NCBI RefSeq assembly: GCF_030272615.1 | Contig: NC_081409.1 | Coordinates: 477,664,073 to 477,728,072, forward strand | DNA from: Cryptomeria japonica | Lineage: Eukaryota > Streptophyta > Pinopsida > Cupressales > Cupressaceae | DNA: 64,000 nucleotides | Reading direction: 5' to 3' | In this document: in pieces, positions 10,798-23,393 of the stretch | Numbering within the stretch: the first letter of the stretch is position 1 | Layout: every line of letters begins with the position of its first letter | The notes under the pieces: generated by a model | The model's database searches: none | What the model was told of the DNA's origin: nothing | What the model saw: only the letters and a program-made list of their open reading frames with translations | Position numbers and translations under genes: made by a program

Positions 10798-13700
10798 CTA
10801 TTTTCCACCTGGAGGGGAAATCACCCCTAACTTCTCTATCAGATATACAAATGCCTCAGAAGGCAAAGGCTTAGTGAATATATCTACAATGTGTTCCTTA
10901 GTATATATAAACAGTAGTTTAACTTCCTTATCATCGACTTTCTCTCTCAAAAAATGAAACTTGATTGATATATGCTTGGTCTTAGAATGTAACACTGAAT
11001 TCTTAGACATATTTATGGAACTAGAATTGTCGCAATAGATAACACTAGGCTCATAATAAATAATTTTAATATCCTTTAGCATCTTCTTCATCCAAACTAC
11101 CTGAGTATAGTTGGTAGCAGCAACAATGTATTCAGCTTCTGCAGTGGATAAAGAAATAGAATCTTGCATCTTACTTGTCCATGCAACCAACTTCTTTCCC
11201 AAGAAGAATGCTCCACTAGTAGTTCTCTTCTAGTCATCAACATCACTTGCCCAATCAGCATCAGTAAAAGCATTTAAAGTGAAAGCATCATTCTTTCAAT
11301 ACCACAACCCATAACCAATCATTACCTTCAAGTATCTAAATATCCTCTTCATAGCAGTAACATCAATTTCCTTAGGATCAGCTTGAAAACTGCAAATGAG
11401 GCATACAACATTCATGATATCAGGCCTATTCTGGGTAAAACAAAGCATTCCACCAATCATAGATCTATGCAAGGTCTAGTTAGCCTTCAAAGATTCATCA
11501 TCTTTTGACAACTTGCATGCATTCACCATAGGAGTTCCAATATGTTTGGAATCATCTAACCCAAAATTGTTCAGCAATTCCTTCAAATACTTAGATTGAG
11601 ATATGAAAATTCCTGTATCATTCTTTGAAATATGTAATCCCAAAAAAAACTTCATCTCACCTATCATAAACATCTCAAATTCTTTTTGCATATCATCAGA
11701 AAAATTCTTACTCAAATCATCATCACCTCCAAAGATAATATCGTCAACAAAGAATTCAACAATAAAAATATTATCATTAACAACCTTGAAATAAAAATTA
11801 CTATCAGCAGTACCTTTACATAATCCTAACTTCATCAAATACCTATCCAATCTAGCATACCAGGCTCTAGGGGATTGTTTAAGACCATACAATGCTTTCT
11901 TCAATCTAAAAAACCATGTCTTCTTCATCTATCAATGAAAATCCATCTAATTGCTCAATGTAGATTTCCTCTTCCAAGTCACAATTCAAAAAGGTTGACT
12001 TCATGTCCATCTAATATACTTTTAATTTTTATGAGCAACATATGCAAGAAATAGTCTAACATCTTCAATTCTAGCTTCCAGAGCAAAAGTCTCCTCAAAA
12101 TCAATACCTTCCATTTGTGAATATCCCTTACATGCCAGTCTTTATTTGTTTCTAACAACTTCTCCATCCTTCATTCAGCTTATTCAAGAACACCCATTTA
12201 GTACCAATTACATTCTTGTCCTTAGGTCTTGGAACAAGTTCCCATGTTTTGTTCTTCTCAATCTGATCTAGCTCTTCTTCCATAGCTTTTACCCAAATCT
12301 CATCTTTACAAGATTCAGCAACATCTTTAGGCTCAATTTTAGAAATCAAACATGTCTCTCCAGCGATAATTCTTCTCCTAGTCATCACACCTTTAATCAT
12401 ATCACCAATAATTTGATTCTCTGAATGATTTAGTCTTACATACCTTGGGATCTTCTGATTATTTTGATTTTTTAGGCTCTTGAACTTCTTCACCGGCAGA
12501 AGCATCGGCATTCACTATCTCTACATCTACCAAATCACTCTATTTCATGCTCTCAGTTTGCACTTGCTTTGCAATAACATCTTGATCATCAGACTCATAT
12601 CCTCATGCTCTAATTTACTTCTCATAACTCTCATCTACCTTCACATTCGCACTTTCCACTATCTTCCTCAGACTCTTGTTGTAACAGCAGTAGGCTTTTC
12701 TCTTAGTAGAGTATCCCAAAAAGATTCCTTCATCACATCTTGCATCAAATTTTTATATATTCTCATCTCTTTTAATATAACATTTGCTTCCAAAGATTCT
12801 GAAATATCTAACTGTAGGAACATGACCAAACCATAGCTCATAAGGGGTCTTATCGAAATCACCTTTATATGCACCCAGTTAAATGTGTATATGGTAGTGT
12901 TAAAAGCTTCTCTCCAATAGATATGTGGAACATTCCCTTCAATCATCATAGTTCTAGAAGCATCCAAAACTTTTTTGTTCTTCCTTTCAACAACTCCATT
13001 CTGTTGAGGGGTTCTAGGAGCAGATAACTATCTCCGGATTCCATGCTCTTCACAAAAGGAATTAAACTCACTGGAGGTGAATTCTCCACCTTTGTCAGAC
13101 CTCAAACACTTCAACTTAAATCATGTCTATGTCTCCACTCTATCTTTGAATATTTTGAACTTCTCTAGTGCTTCAAATTTCTCCCTTACAAAAGTGACCC
13201 ACATCATCTTGGAATAGTCATCAATCGGCAACATAAACTATATGTCTCGTTGCAATCTTCTCACTCTATATGGTCTACACAACTCAATATGCACAAGATA
13301 TAAAAATCCATTATATGTATACAATTCTCTCTTGAATGAAATTCTTGTTTTCTTTCCCAATTGACATTATTTACATATCGGATTAGTAGGCTTCATAATC
13401 TTTGGCAAATCTCTAACAGCTTGAGTAGAACTAATCTTAATCATGCAGTAAAAGTTAACATGACACATTCTCATATGCCACAACCAACTCTCGTCAATCT
13501 AAACAATCAAACAACTTTTATCACCATCATTCAGATGAAACATATTACCTTTAGTTTTAGTACATGATGCAATCTCTATACCAGAGCTATTCAAGATCCT
13601 ACATTTTCCATTCTTGAATTGCAAATCATATCCCTAATCAACCATCTATCCAACACTCAAAATATTATGCTTTAAACCTTAAACATATAAAACATCATCA

Positions 13701-13918
13701 GTATTATGCTTACCATCAAGAGAAATAGAACCTCTACAATGGATTACACAAGTTTTGTTGTCTCTAAATCTCACCAAACCACAATCATACTTTTCCATAT
13801 TCACAAATCTACATTTATCACATGTCATATGATGTGAACAACCATTGTCAATCACCCATTCATTTTTCGCATCAATCTTAGAAGCCAAAGCTTTCTCTTC
13901 AATAGTATAACTTGTAGA
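10798..13918 (-). pseudogene. Copia pol of element C: protease, integrase, RT, RNase H (broken)
   Basis: Read from 13918 to 10798, this continues the gag frame found at 46080. The order protease-integrase-RT-RNase H is diagnostic of Copia. The protease site reads WVIDNGCSHHMT (~13850), with Ser replaced by Asn in the usual D-S-G. The GAG-pre-integrase region has LCHVNF-like residues. The integrase has RSDKGGEF (~13090) and PQQNGVVERKNK (~13010). RT includes ALYGLKQSPRAWYARL (~11880) and FVDDIIFG (~11750). RNase H has SLSTAEAEYI and IFTKPLPSEAF and ends GVISPPGGK at the stop at 10798. Stops and frameshifts lie at about 13680, 13640, 13270, 13120, 12960, 12510, 12150, 11930 and 11470. It cannot encode active enzymes. 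Confidence 0.88.
13914..13918. repeat. Target site duplication of element A (left copy)
   Basis: GTAGA precedes TGTTAGGATAAC at 13919. The same GTAGA follows the other end of A at 46080-46084. Both copies lie in the gag of C. Confidence 0.92.
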
Positions 13919-15201
13919 TGTTAGGATAACAGGTGAACAACTAAGAGAGGGGGGGTGAATCAATTGTTAACAGATTATAACTTTTTGTCCACAATACAAC
14001 CTTAAACAAATCAAGTACCGATACAGACAGATGCTGGTAGGAACAGATACTAGTAAACAATAATTAACTTGATAATCAATGCAAAGCTATCATACCACAT
14101 AACACCATGATTTGTACGTGGAAAACCTGGAAAGGGAAAAACCACAGTGGGAAGCCTACCCACAGTCAGATGATACTTTTATAGAAAGTATGTGTTACAA
14201 TGAGGGGCTTGCACTTGTAGGAAGGCATACTTCCTAGAGCGTACTACTCATTACAAAAGAGTCTCATTGACTATAGAGAGGCTACAACCTTCTCAAGATA
14301 AATGGACAACAATCCAATAAAGTGAACTACTGGAAATGGCATCTACTATGCCTTATTATAGTCTCAGTTAAGCTTAATATCGGAGGACTAAATCCTCTTC
14401 TGAAACCAATCCGATCACCAATGATCAATCAACTCCTCTTCCTGAATGATATTACAATATTCGCACATTACATTCTTTGACCATGACCTTTTTCAATAAC
14501 TATGATACTTTACAAAGAGTTTCTACCTTTTATTTATACAAACCCTAAGGCCTAAACCAATTAGGTCGGCCACCTAAAGATATTACAATAATATCAATAC
14601 ATAATTCCTTATTACAATGATATGCCATATCAGCTTAAGACCAAAACAATAATAACAAATCCATAAAACACCTTGAATCATCCAGGTAATGTGTAGAGTA
14701 CACGCTAGCATGATACCGGTCCATAACCTAGATAGGTACTGGACCTATTCTGGGTCCACCACGCCAAAGCAATATCTTCAAGCAATTGAAGCACAATCAA
14801 CGAACATCTTCAGCATCCTGAAATCCTCGAAGAAGCTACACCAACACCAATTGTGCATCCTGTCATAATTCCTCAATGAAAGCTCTATCAGCAAAGCCTT
14901 AAACCAGTGTCGGTAAGCATTTACCAGTGTGTATGATAACATCCAATTACAAATCCAATACCAACTAACCAAAACATGCTTATGGATCATATAGCACATG
15001 AAATCCAATATACTTTACTGATCCAAAGATGTTGGAAGTGCCAACCAGATAGTCTCTTATGCCGGTAACACTAGATCTTATACCAGTAACCTGTCTGTCG
15101 ATAACCATCCATATCAGCCAGTGTAAATCTGTATGTTGGTAATAGCTAGTGTTGACATCAATGACAAAACATCAATGCCACACATATCCATAGTGCCAAC
15201 A
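13919..15201 (-). repeat. 3' LTR of element A
   Basis: This 1283 bp uninterrupted LTR starts TGTTAGGATAACAGG and ends ATAGTGCCAACA. It includes AGAGGGGGGGTGAATCA near 13945, and GTGGAAAACCTGG and GGGAAAAACCACAG near 14120-14150. It is the reference copy used to recognise the three fragments of the 5' LTR. Confidence 0.92.
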
Positions 15202-15567
15202 ATCTCCCCCTTTGGTATTGATGGCAACACTAGATGTGAAAATAATCTAAGTACAAAGAAATGCCAAACAAGTCTCCCCTTATGGAAGACAACCAACAAT
15301 CAATAGCTTTCCCTTAGTGAATGATATCTCTATAAGACTCTAAACAAATCTCTCTCCCCAATGTATACAATTTTTCTTTTATTTTCACATCAATATCTAT
15401 CCCCCTTTGACATCAATGCCAGAAACCTAACAAAAATATCAAAGCAATGATATAAACCTCTAAATCTCAAGGCTGACTACTCCCTCTAAGTAGTGGCACC
15501 ATTCATCAGTGCTGGAATGGATAATGTTCCTGATAATGCATACCAGAATGATGACAAACTTTATCAA
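15202..15567 (-). promoter_or_regulatory. Polypurine tract of element A and a second copy of the module
   Basis: The minus strand reads CCAAAGGGGGAGAT (15202-15215) against the 3' LTR. A second related module lies at about 15398-15420, where GGCATTGATGTCA is followed by AAAGGGGGATA. Weaker purine tracts lie near 15270 and 15480. The rest of this stretch, down from the pol stop at 15568, is non-coding. Confidence 0.75.
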
Positions 15568-18500
15568 TCAAGTCTTTGTCGGAGGGGCAGAAACCCCTAA
15601 CCTGTCTCTCAAGTATTCAAATGATTCCTTAGACAGCGGTTTAGTGAATATGTCTGCAATCTGTTCTTTAGTATTCACATAAACCAATTTGACTTCCTTT
15701 GCTTCTACCTTGTCCTTCAGAAAGTTATACTTTATTAAAATATGCTTAATCTTATAGTGAAATACTAGATTCTTGGACATGTCAATAGCTACAGAGTTAT
15801 CACAATAGTTAACTATCGGTTCACTACAATTTACCCTGATATCCTTCAACATTTGCTTCATCCACAAAACTTGAGTGTAATTAGTTGTTGTTGCAACATA
15901 CTTAGCTTCAGCAATAGATAAAGAAATGCATGATTGTTTTTTGCTTATCCATGAAACCAATTTCTTTCCAAGAAAGAAAGCTCCACCAGAAGTGCTTTTT
16001 CCTATCATCGATATCACCTACCCAATCTGAGTCAGTATATGCACATAAAGTGAAATCATCATTTTTGGAATACCATAAGCCATATTTTTTTGTTCCTTTC
16101 AAATACCAGAATATCCTCTTTACTGCACATTCATGATTTTCTTTAGGATTACTTTGATATCTTGAAACAATACTTACTGCATTCATAATATCAGATCTAG
16201 TCTGAGTTAGATATAACAAACCACCAATCATAGATTTATACCTTGTCAGATTTACCAGCGAAGAAGTATCCTTGATGGATAATTTCTCACTTGTAGCCAT
16301 AGGAGTACTTACTGGTTTGGAATTCTCCATACCAAAAAATTTCAACAATTCCCTCAGATACTTAGTTTGATAGATAAAAATGCCTTTGTCAGTTTGAGTA
16401 ATCTACAAACCTAAGAAAAATTTCATCTCACCAATCATGGACATTTCAAATTTATTTTTCATGTTGTTAGAAAATTCCATGCACAGTTTATCTTCTCCTC
16501 CAAAAATGATATCATCAACAACAGACTTCAATAATCTGAATATCATTATCAATGATCTTATAATATAGATTACTATCAGCACTACCTTTAGTAAAACCAA
16601 GCTTCAAAAGATATTTATCCAACCTTGCCTACCAAGCTCTAGGAGCCTGTTTCAAACCATATAAAGCTTTATTCGATCTACAAACCATGTCTTTGTCATT
16701 TGTCAGTGTAAATCCATCAGGTTTCTCAATGTAAACTTCTTCCTCAAGCTCACCATTCAAAAATACACATTTGACATCCATTTGATAAACCTTATAGTTC
16801 TTATAAGCTACATAGGCAAGAAATAGTCTAACAACTTCAATTCTAGCTACAGGTGCAAATGTCTCACCATAATCAATTCCTTCCATTTGAGAATATCCTT
16901 TACAAACCAATCTAGCCTTGTTCCTTATAACTTGACCATCCTCATTCAGTTTATTTCTAAAAACCCATTTAGTTCAATAACATTCTTATTTTTAGGCCGA
17001 GAAACTAAAGACCAAGTTTCATTCTTCTCTATTTGATCTAATTCATTTTCCATAGCCTTTAACCAATGTTTATCCTTACAAGATTCAATAATAGTTGCCA
17101 GTTCAATTTGATAAATAAAACATACCTCTTCATTTGCTATTTTTCTTCTTATTATTACTCCCTTGTTCCTATCTCCAATAATTTGATCTTCAGAATGATT
17201 TAATCTTATATACCTTGGAGTCTTTTGAACTTCAGGTTCACCACTCTAATCATCAGTCATAGTTGAATTTCTTGATTGTACTGGTGTAACTGTTTCAGCT
17301 TCTTGTATCGATTGAGGCATTGTTGGTTCAGTTATGATCATTTCCACTGTTGGTTCCCTGTCATATGATATAGAATGATTTATGTACTGTTCATCCACTT
17401 TCACATTAGCACTATCCACAATTTTCTGCAATCTTTTGTTATAACATCTATATGCTTTACTCTAAATTGAATAACCAAGAAATATCCCTTCATTACATCT
17501 AGGATCAAACTTTCCAATTGAATCATCTCTTTTGATATAGCATTTACTTCCAAAATTTCTAAAATACTTAAGAGTAGGTGTATGTCCAAACCATAGTTCA
17601 TAAGGGGTCTTACCGGTTTCACCTTTGTTGTGAACTCTGTTGAATGTGGATATTGTTGTACTCATTTCTTCTCTCCAGTAGATATGAGGCAATTTGGTTT
17701 CCATCATCATAGATCTAGCTGCATCCAAAATGGTTTTGTTCTTTCTTTCAACTACTCCATTTTGTTGAGGAGTCCTAGGTGCAGATAGTTGTCTCTTGAT
17801 TTCATTTGTCTCACAATAACTGTTAAATTCATGAGAAGTGAACTCACCGCCATAATTTGATCTTAGACATTTGATTTTCAATCTAGTTTTTGTTTCAACC
17901 TTCGCTTTAAAGATCTTGAATTTCTCAAAAGCTTCAGACTTCTCCCTCAGAAAAGTTGCCCACATCATTCTAGAATAGTCATCAATAATCAGCATGAAAT
18001 ACCTATCACCTTGAAAGCTTCTAGTCCTTGTTGGACGACATAAGTCGGTGTGAATCAAATCAAGTACATCATTAGATTTATCATGTATGCTTTTAAAAGA
18101 ACTTCTGACTTGCTTACCCAATTGATATTCCTTACATACCAAATTATGAGGCTTCATAATCTTAGGTATATCTCTAACTGCATTAGTTGAACTGATCTTA
18201 ACAATACAATCAAAATTAACATGACACAACCTCTAATGCCATAGCCAACTCTCATCAATATGAGAAATCAAACATGTCTTATTACCAGTGTTCAAGTGAA
18301 AGATGTTACTTCCTATCTAAATACTGGTTGCAATCTCCAAAACAGTTTTGTTAATGATTTTGCATTTTCTATCCTTAAACTGAAGTTGAAAACCCTTATC
18401 AACTAATTGACCAACACTCAAAATATTATGCCTTAAACCTTCTACATAATAGACATTATCAGTGTTAGACTTGTCATCCGAAGAAATAATACCTCTACCT

Positions 18501-19773
18501 TTGATCATACATGTTCTGTCATCTCCAAATATAACTTGACCACCATTGTATTCTTGCAGGGACAAAATTTCCTTTTATCTCTAGTCATATGATGTGAGCA
18601 TCCACTATTAATTACCCATTCATCCTCATCTTCAACTTTTTCTGCCAGGGCCTTTTCTTCATTTTTGATAGCTGGTTCTGGTTCATCTTCCTTCAAAGCA
18701 TAGAACACCCATTCCTTTCCATTTCCAGATCCACTAGCTAAGTCTTCTGTCGGTTCATCTCTAGAGTCATCAGTTACTCCTTCCTCATCTGCTATGTAGC
18801 AATGTTTGTTTTTCTTGAATATATATCTGTTTGGGTTAGGCTTAAAAGTTCTCTTAACTCTTTCCTCAAACCTTGCATTCCTTTCAGGACATCTAGATGC
18901 AAAATTACCAATATTATTACATGCAAAACATTTAAAAGGTGTTTTTCCTTCATACTTACTTCCAGTTGGACCTTTAGGTACTCTTCTAGCAAATAAGGCT
19001 TCAAGTTGCTCAAGCTCTTCATCTTCTTTCCTCATGTCTTCCATTTATTTTGCATATAGGGCTCTCCAATCACTTTTGCCAATAGATGTTGATGATGATG
19101 CATGAAAAGAAGGTTTAGACTTTACAACTCCAGAAGATCCAAATTCTTCAAGCTCAAAAGTTGATAATTTCCCAATCAGAATGTATTTGTTGACTAAAGT
19201 GTTTGCCATTGTTCATAACTCATTAATTGCAGTTGCCTTCATCTTGTTAGCCAATGGAAGGGCTCTCAAGGCTGGGGAAAATATTTCATCTTCACTTAGA
19301 AATCCTCCACAACATTAAATTCCCATAACAATCTCATTTACTATTTCCATAAACACAACAATTCTTTCATTTTCTTTCATTTTCAAGTTTTCATACCTTA
19401 CCCAGTAACCATCAAGTTTAGCAATTTTGACAATAGGGTCACCTTCATTCAGAGTTTGCAATTTGTCCCATATAACCTTAGCCAATGACTTGTCAGTCAA
19501 TCCCTTGATCTTTTGATCAGTAAGTGCACACAAGAGGGCTTCTCTAGCTCTACAATCATTTTCAATATTCTTGTCCAGGTCTGCAGGAGTAGGATTGTCG
19601 GATGTCGGATCATAAGGCATGTATCCTTTCTCAGTGATCTCCCAAATATCCTTGCCAAGACATCTAAGATGAGTCTCCATTCGAATTTTCCATATCCCAT
19701 AATTAGTTCCATCAAGCTAAGGGATTTCTCATCTGAAAATAGTTGTCGGTGGATTAGAAGTGTTACCTGTCAT
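15568..19773 (-). pseudogene. Copia gag-pol of element A (broken)
   Basis: From ATG 19773, gag reads LDGTNYGIWKIRMETHLRC (UBN2-type Gag core, ~19705), then AKVIWDKLQTLNEGDPIVKI. The zinc knuckle CFACNNIGNFASRC (~18930) has Asn where His is expected. The protease site is WVINSGCSHHMT (~18610), with the catalytic Asp changed to Asn. The integrase (18229-17462) has LIHTDLCRP, LRSNYGGEF (second catalytic Asp now Asn) and PQQNGVVERKNK. RT has [20 protein letters not shown] (16910), [12 protein letters not shown] and VVDDIIFG (Tyr of YVDD lost). RNase H has AYTDSDWVGDIDDRK and ADIFTKPLSKESFEYL. Stops and frameshifts break it at about 19717, 19315, 18317, 17461, 16628, 16403 and 16020. Several catalytic residues are gone, so it is inactive. 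Confidence 0.92.
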
Positions 19774-19817
19774 TGGATATACCTCAAGTGGTTAACCTTT
19801 TGCAAAAGAGGACCAAA

Positions 19818-19829
19818 GATCTGATACCA
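19818..19829 (-). other. Primer binding site of element A
   Basis: The minus strand reads TGGTATCAGATC two bases inside the 5' LTR. It is one base off the initiator methionine tRNA site. Confidence 0.88.
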
Positions 19830-19831
19830 AT

Positions 19832-20159
19832 TGTTAGGATAACCGGTGAACCACTGAGAGGGGGGGTGAATCAGTTGTTAACAGATTATAAGTTTTAATC
19901 CACAATACAACCTTAAACAAATCAAGTACCGGTACAGACAGTTGTCAGTAGGAACATATACCAGTAAACAATAATTAACCAGATAATCAATGCAAAGAAA
20001 TCATACCACATAGCACCATGATTTATACGTGGAAAACTAGGAAAGGGAAAAACCATGGTGGGAAGCCTACCCATAGTCAGCTGATACTTTTGTAGAAAGT
20101 ATGTGTTACAATGAGGTGCCTGCACTTGGAGGTTGGCACACTGCCTAGAGCGTACTGCT
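19832..20159 (-). repeat. 5' LTR of element A, inner fragment
   Basis: This matches 13919-14248 and breaks at GCGTACTGCT, where Gypsy element G begins at 20160. The intact LTR reads GCGTACTACTCATTAC at this point. The last five bases, CTGCT (20155-20159), are the left TSD of G. Confidence 0.92.
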
Positions 20160-21379
20160 TGATAAGCCTAAATAATGGCTCTATTTTGATATATTTTTTA
20201 TATAATACTCATGCCTAGGTCTTATGGTTAGATGACATTTGGATTATAATATTCTCCTAAGTTGATACCTTTTAAGTGTTTCTGAAACTGGTTTAACTTA
20301 TACCTAAGGATTTCATATAATGATTTTAAATGATCTATCTGTGCAAATATCTAAAAACAATTATAAATATGGTTTGCATTATATCATGTTAGCATTAGTA
20401 TATACACATGTTTGTTGTGCATTAATATCATGATGCATGGTTAGCAAAGGTGAAGCAAAGACAAATGGCGGTTCAAAAGATCATCAAATATATCACTGCA
20501 ATGCAGACCCAGTCAGAGAAATGCAGTAATGATTGAAACCACTTGACCGGTTCTTCAGCAGATTGATTTATGAATCATTTATAACTGTTCTTAGTGGAGA
20601 TTAGATCTAGGAGGCTAGTCATGCTATATTTTCTCAGCTGCAGGATAGATGTTATTCTGTTGTCCTACGCTAACTTCTTTCCTTATTAATAAATCTTGTT
20701 CACCTATTCCATAGGAATGTGGTCGATCAGTTAGAAATTTGTTATAATTTTTCCTATAAATAAATGGATCTCTCTCCTCTCAGGGATAGAAGAGAATGAC
20801 CATAGTTTCTTTTAATACACAGTCTTCTGGTATTGTTTATGTATTTTCTATTCAAGATGAAATAAAGAGATCAATGTGATTTTGAATGATTAGATAATTG
20901 TAATCTGAAGTTCTTGAGATACTCACTGAAGGGGGCCCACTTGGTGAGCAATCCTCTGTATGTTTCATTTAATTTCATACTTTTTTAGTAGTTGTTTCTG
21001 CAGTTGTTTGTTCCTGCAGCCATAGGAAACAATTCATGTGTATGTTCCTGCAGCCACAGCAGCAAAGTAGTTCCTGCTGCCTATCAAAACTTTATCATTT
21101 AATAGTAGTTGTTTAAAGTAATTCCAGTTGTAAGATTAAAAGTATTAGTTCATTTGAGATTTCATGTGTTTACTTTAAGAAGAAGTCTCTTTCCTGCAGT
21201 AATATAGGATGGTTGCAATATGAACTTGGTGCACATACAGTGCTAGCTCATTTCAAGTTTACCTCCTTGGTTGATAACTAAATGAGCCTTTGCCATAGGA
21301 AAAGCTAGTTATTTAAGGATATTCAATCTCTGAATTGTGTTTTATTACCTAGTTACCATTCTAGTTGTGAGGACCAACA
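20160..21379 (+). repeat. 5' LTR of element G (short copy)
   Basis: It starts TGATAAGCC and ends GAGGACCAACA, just before the primer site. The right 809 bp (20571-21379) matches 39362-40173 closely. The left 411 bp has no clear counterpart in the 3' LTR beyond the initial TGATAA and the short word TATCACTRCAATG. So this copy is either internally deleted or recombined. Confidence 0.75.
20755..20866 (+). promoter_or_regulatory. TATA box and polyadenylation signal in the LTR of G
   Basis: TATAAATAAA lies at 20755-20764 and AATAAA at 20861-20866. Both recur in the 3' LTR at 39546-39555 and 39652-39657. The spacing suits an LTR promoter followed by a short R region with its own polyadenylation signal. 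Confidence 0.55.
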
Positions 21380-21383
21380 TTTT

Positions 21384-21400
21384 TGGCGACGTTGTCGAGG
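21384..21400 (+). other. Primer binding site of element G
   Basis: TGGCGACGTTGTCGAGG follows the LTR after four T residues. It is three bases off the TGGCGCCGTTGCCGGGG site common in plant Athila/Tat elements, which pairs with aspartate tRNA. Confidence 0.85.
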
Positions 21401-21483
21401 ATGGTGCCAAGCTAAGGACTTGTTGTAAGCCATTAGTTCTTAAGTTTCTTAATTAGCTTTTTGAATTTCTTTCATTAATCTGC

Positions 21484-23393
21484 ATGCATAGGAGGAGAAG
21501 AGATGCATTAGGAAGATTTCTTCCCTCGCATTCTACTCAAGATATAAGATCAAATCAAGCACCTAAAGTAAACCCTTTTGCAAAAACTTATGTGCTAAAT
21601 AGCGATTTCTTCAATATGTCAGAAGGAGACCTAGACTTCCTAAACGAACCCTTTGAACAAAACATTTTACCTCTAGTCATTTATTAGGGACCAATGGCAG
21701 CAAATCCTCCACCTCCACCTGTCAATCCAACATTTCAGTTTTACATTCCTGACCTGCATGATAATGCAAATTTGAAAAACATACCAGCCTCTTCACTCTC
21801 AAAATTTCATGGATTAGTAACAGAAGATCCAACACCTTTCTGTTTGAATTTGATATCCTTTACAGAAGTTATGATTATACCACTGATGCTCATAAACTCA
21901 AGTTATTCCCTGCTATTTTGAAAGAAGCTACTTTGAGATGGTTTATGAGTTTAGGAAGAAATATAACCACTACCTGGGAGGAGATGAAGACAAACTTCTT
22001 GGATAAGTATAAAGACTATTGTAGGGGAATGGACTGACATGGTGATGATATCTTCATAATGACACAAAAAAGAAAATGAAAGCCTGGAAGACTATTTGGA
22101 AAGGTTTTTATTTAGTGTTAGCAAATCCAAACATAGTAATCTAAGTGAAGACTCTATGAAGTTGATTTTTCTGAGGGGCATCAATGATGACTGTGTTGAC
22201 TCCTTAGATCTAATAGGAGGAGGAGATATTACTCAAGTTCAATGGGATGATATCAGACAAATCTATCAAAAGTATTCAAGAGCTGAGCAAAGACGGGAAG
22301 ACACTATAGACCTGGTTCTTAAATTGCAAAGTCATCTTCAACAGTCTCAAGAATGGAAATAACTCATCTATTGAAGGATTTTAAAGAAGATATAATTAAT
22401 AATATGGGTACCCAATTGGATACACTATAGGAAAAGAAAAAGCATGATGAGGTAGAAGCTATGCTTGCTGAATTTTGTCCTCACTGTCGACAAAAGAAGG
22501 ACTTTAGATGTAAACTGTTAGCTAAAATTGATAGCCAATAAAGTTCCCCATATTTCAAGTCTGTCTACGGAGATGATGAACAACTCTTTTATGTTGCACA
22601 ATAAAGGCCTTGGCCTCCAAGACAAGGTATACCACATGATCTATTTTCATTTTCTAATCCTTATATGAACTTGAATGCACAAAACAATCAGTGGCAACCA
22701 CCATATTCCCAAAAAAATTGGAAATTATACTCCTCGGTCTTGGAATAACTCTCAAAATCCTTGGCCTAATTGTCAGAATTCCTCATCTCCATGGCAGCAA
22801 CAACAATGGAATTGGTCTCCCCCTCAAGGTAACTGGAAATAGTCACCATGATGGAGGGGAGGACAGCAATGGGCAAACCAATCATTAGGTTTCCTGTAGC
22901 AACAACAATAGTCCAAACAACCAGCTTTAATGCCACTGGCTCTTAATGCCACTCCATCCAAGCCAACCCAACTGCCAACTCAGCCTGTTCCAAATCCAAA
23001 TAATAAACCATAGCAGCAACAGCAAGTTTTTTCAATTGATCCTAATAACTATCCTTCTTACTCTCTGAATATAAGTGATATTCATTTGTGGTCACGGACA
23101 ACATTGCCTACTCCATCTCCTCCAGTCATAATAGAGTTACCAATAGAGGAGACTACTCAGGAAACTATACCTGATAAATTTAGAAACCCTGAGCAAGTTT
23201 AGCAGTCTAAAACTTCAGATATACCTATAAGAACTCCCTTGTTTCCTCAAAGATTGTAGGTAGAAGTATCTAGGCAGGAGGATGATATAGCTTTTGATCT
23301 TATTGATCAGCTTAAACATATATTTGTTAAAATCCCACTATTTCAAGCTATTAAAGACATAATGTCCATATATGGAAAAGATATTAAAGAGGC
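21484..23393 (+). pseudogene. gag of element G (broken)
   Basis: The frame begins MHRRRRDALGRFLPS and continues through a TAG into PPPPPVNPTFQFYIPDLHD. After a frameshift near 21855 comes the retrotransposon Gag core: LKLFPAILKEATLRWFMSL, WEEMKTNFLDKY and ENESLEDYLERFLFSV, the last reaching 22096-22362. A cysteine-containing stretch, FCPHCRQKKDF (~22480), and a Gln/Asn/Pro-rich tail follow, with stops at about 22360, 22430, 22540, 22600, 22840 and beyond. A standard CCHC knuckle is not visible. The product would be the particle protein. Confidence 0.75.
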
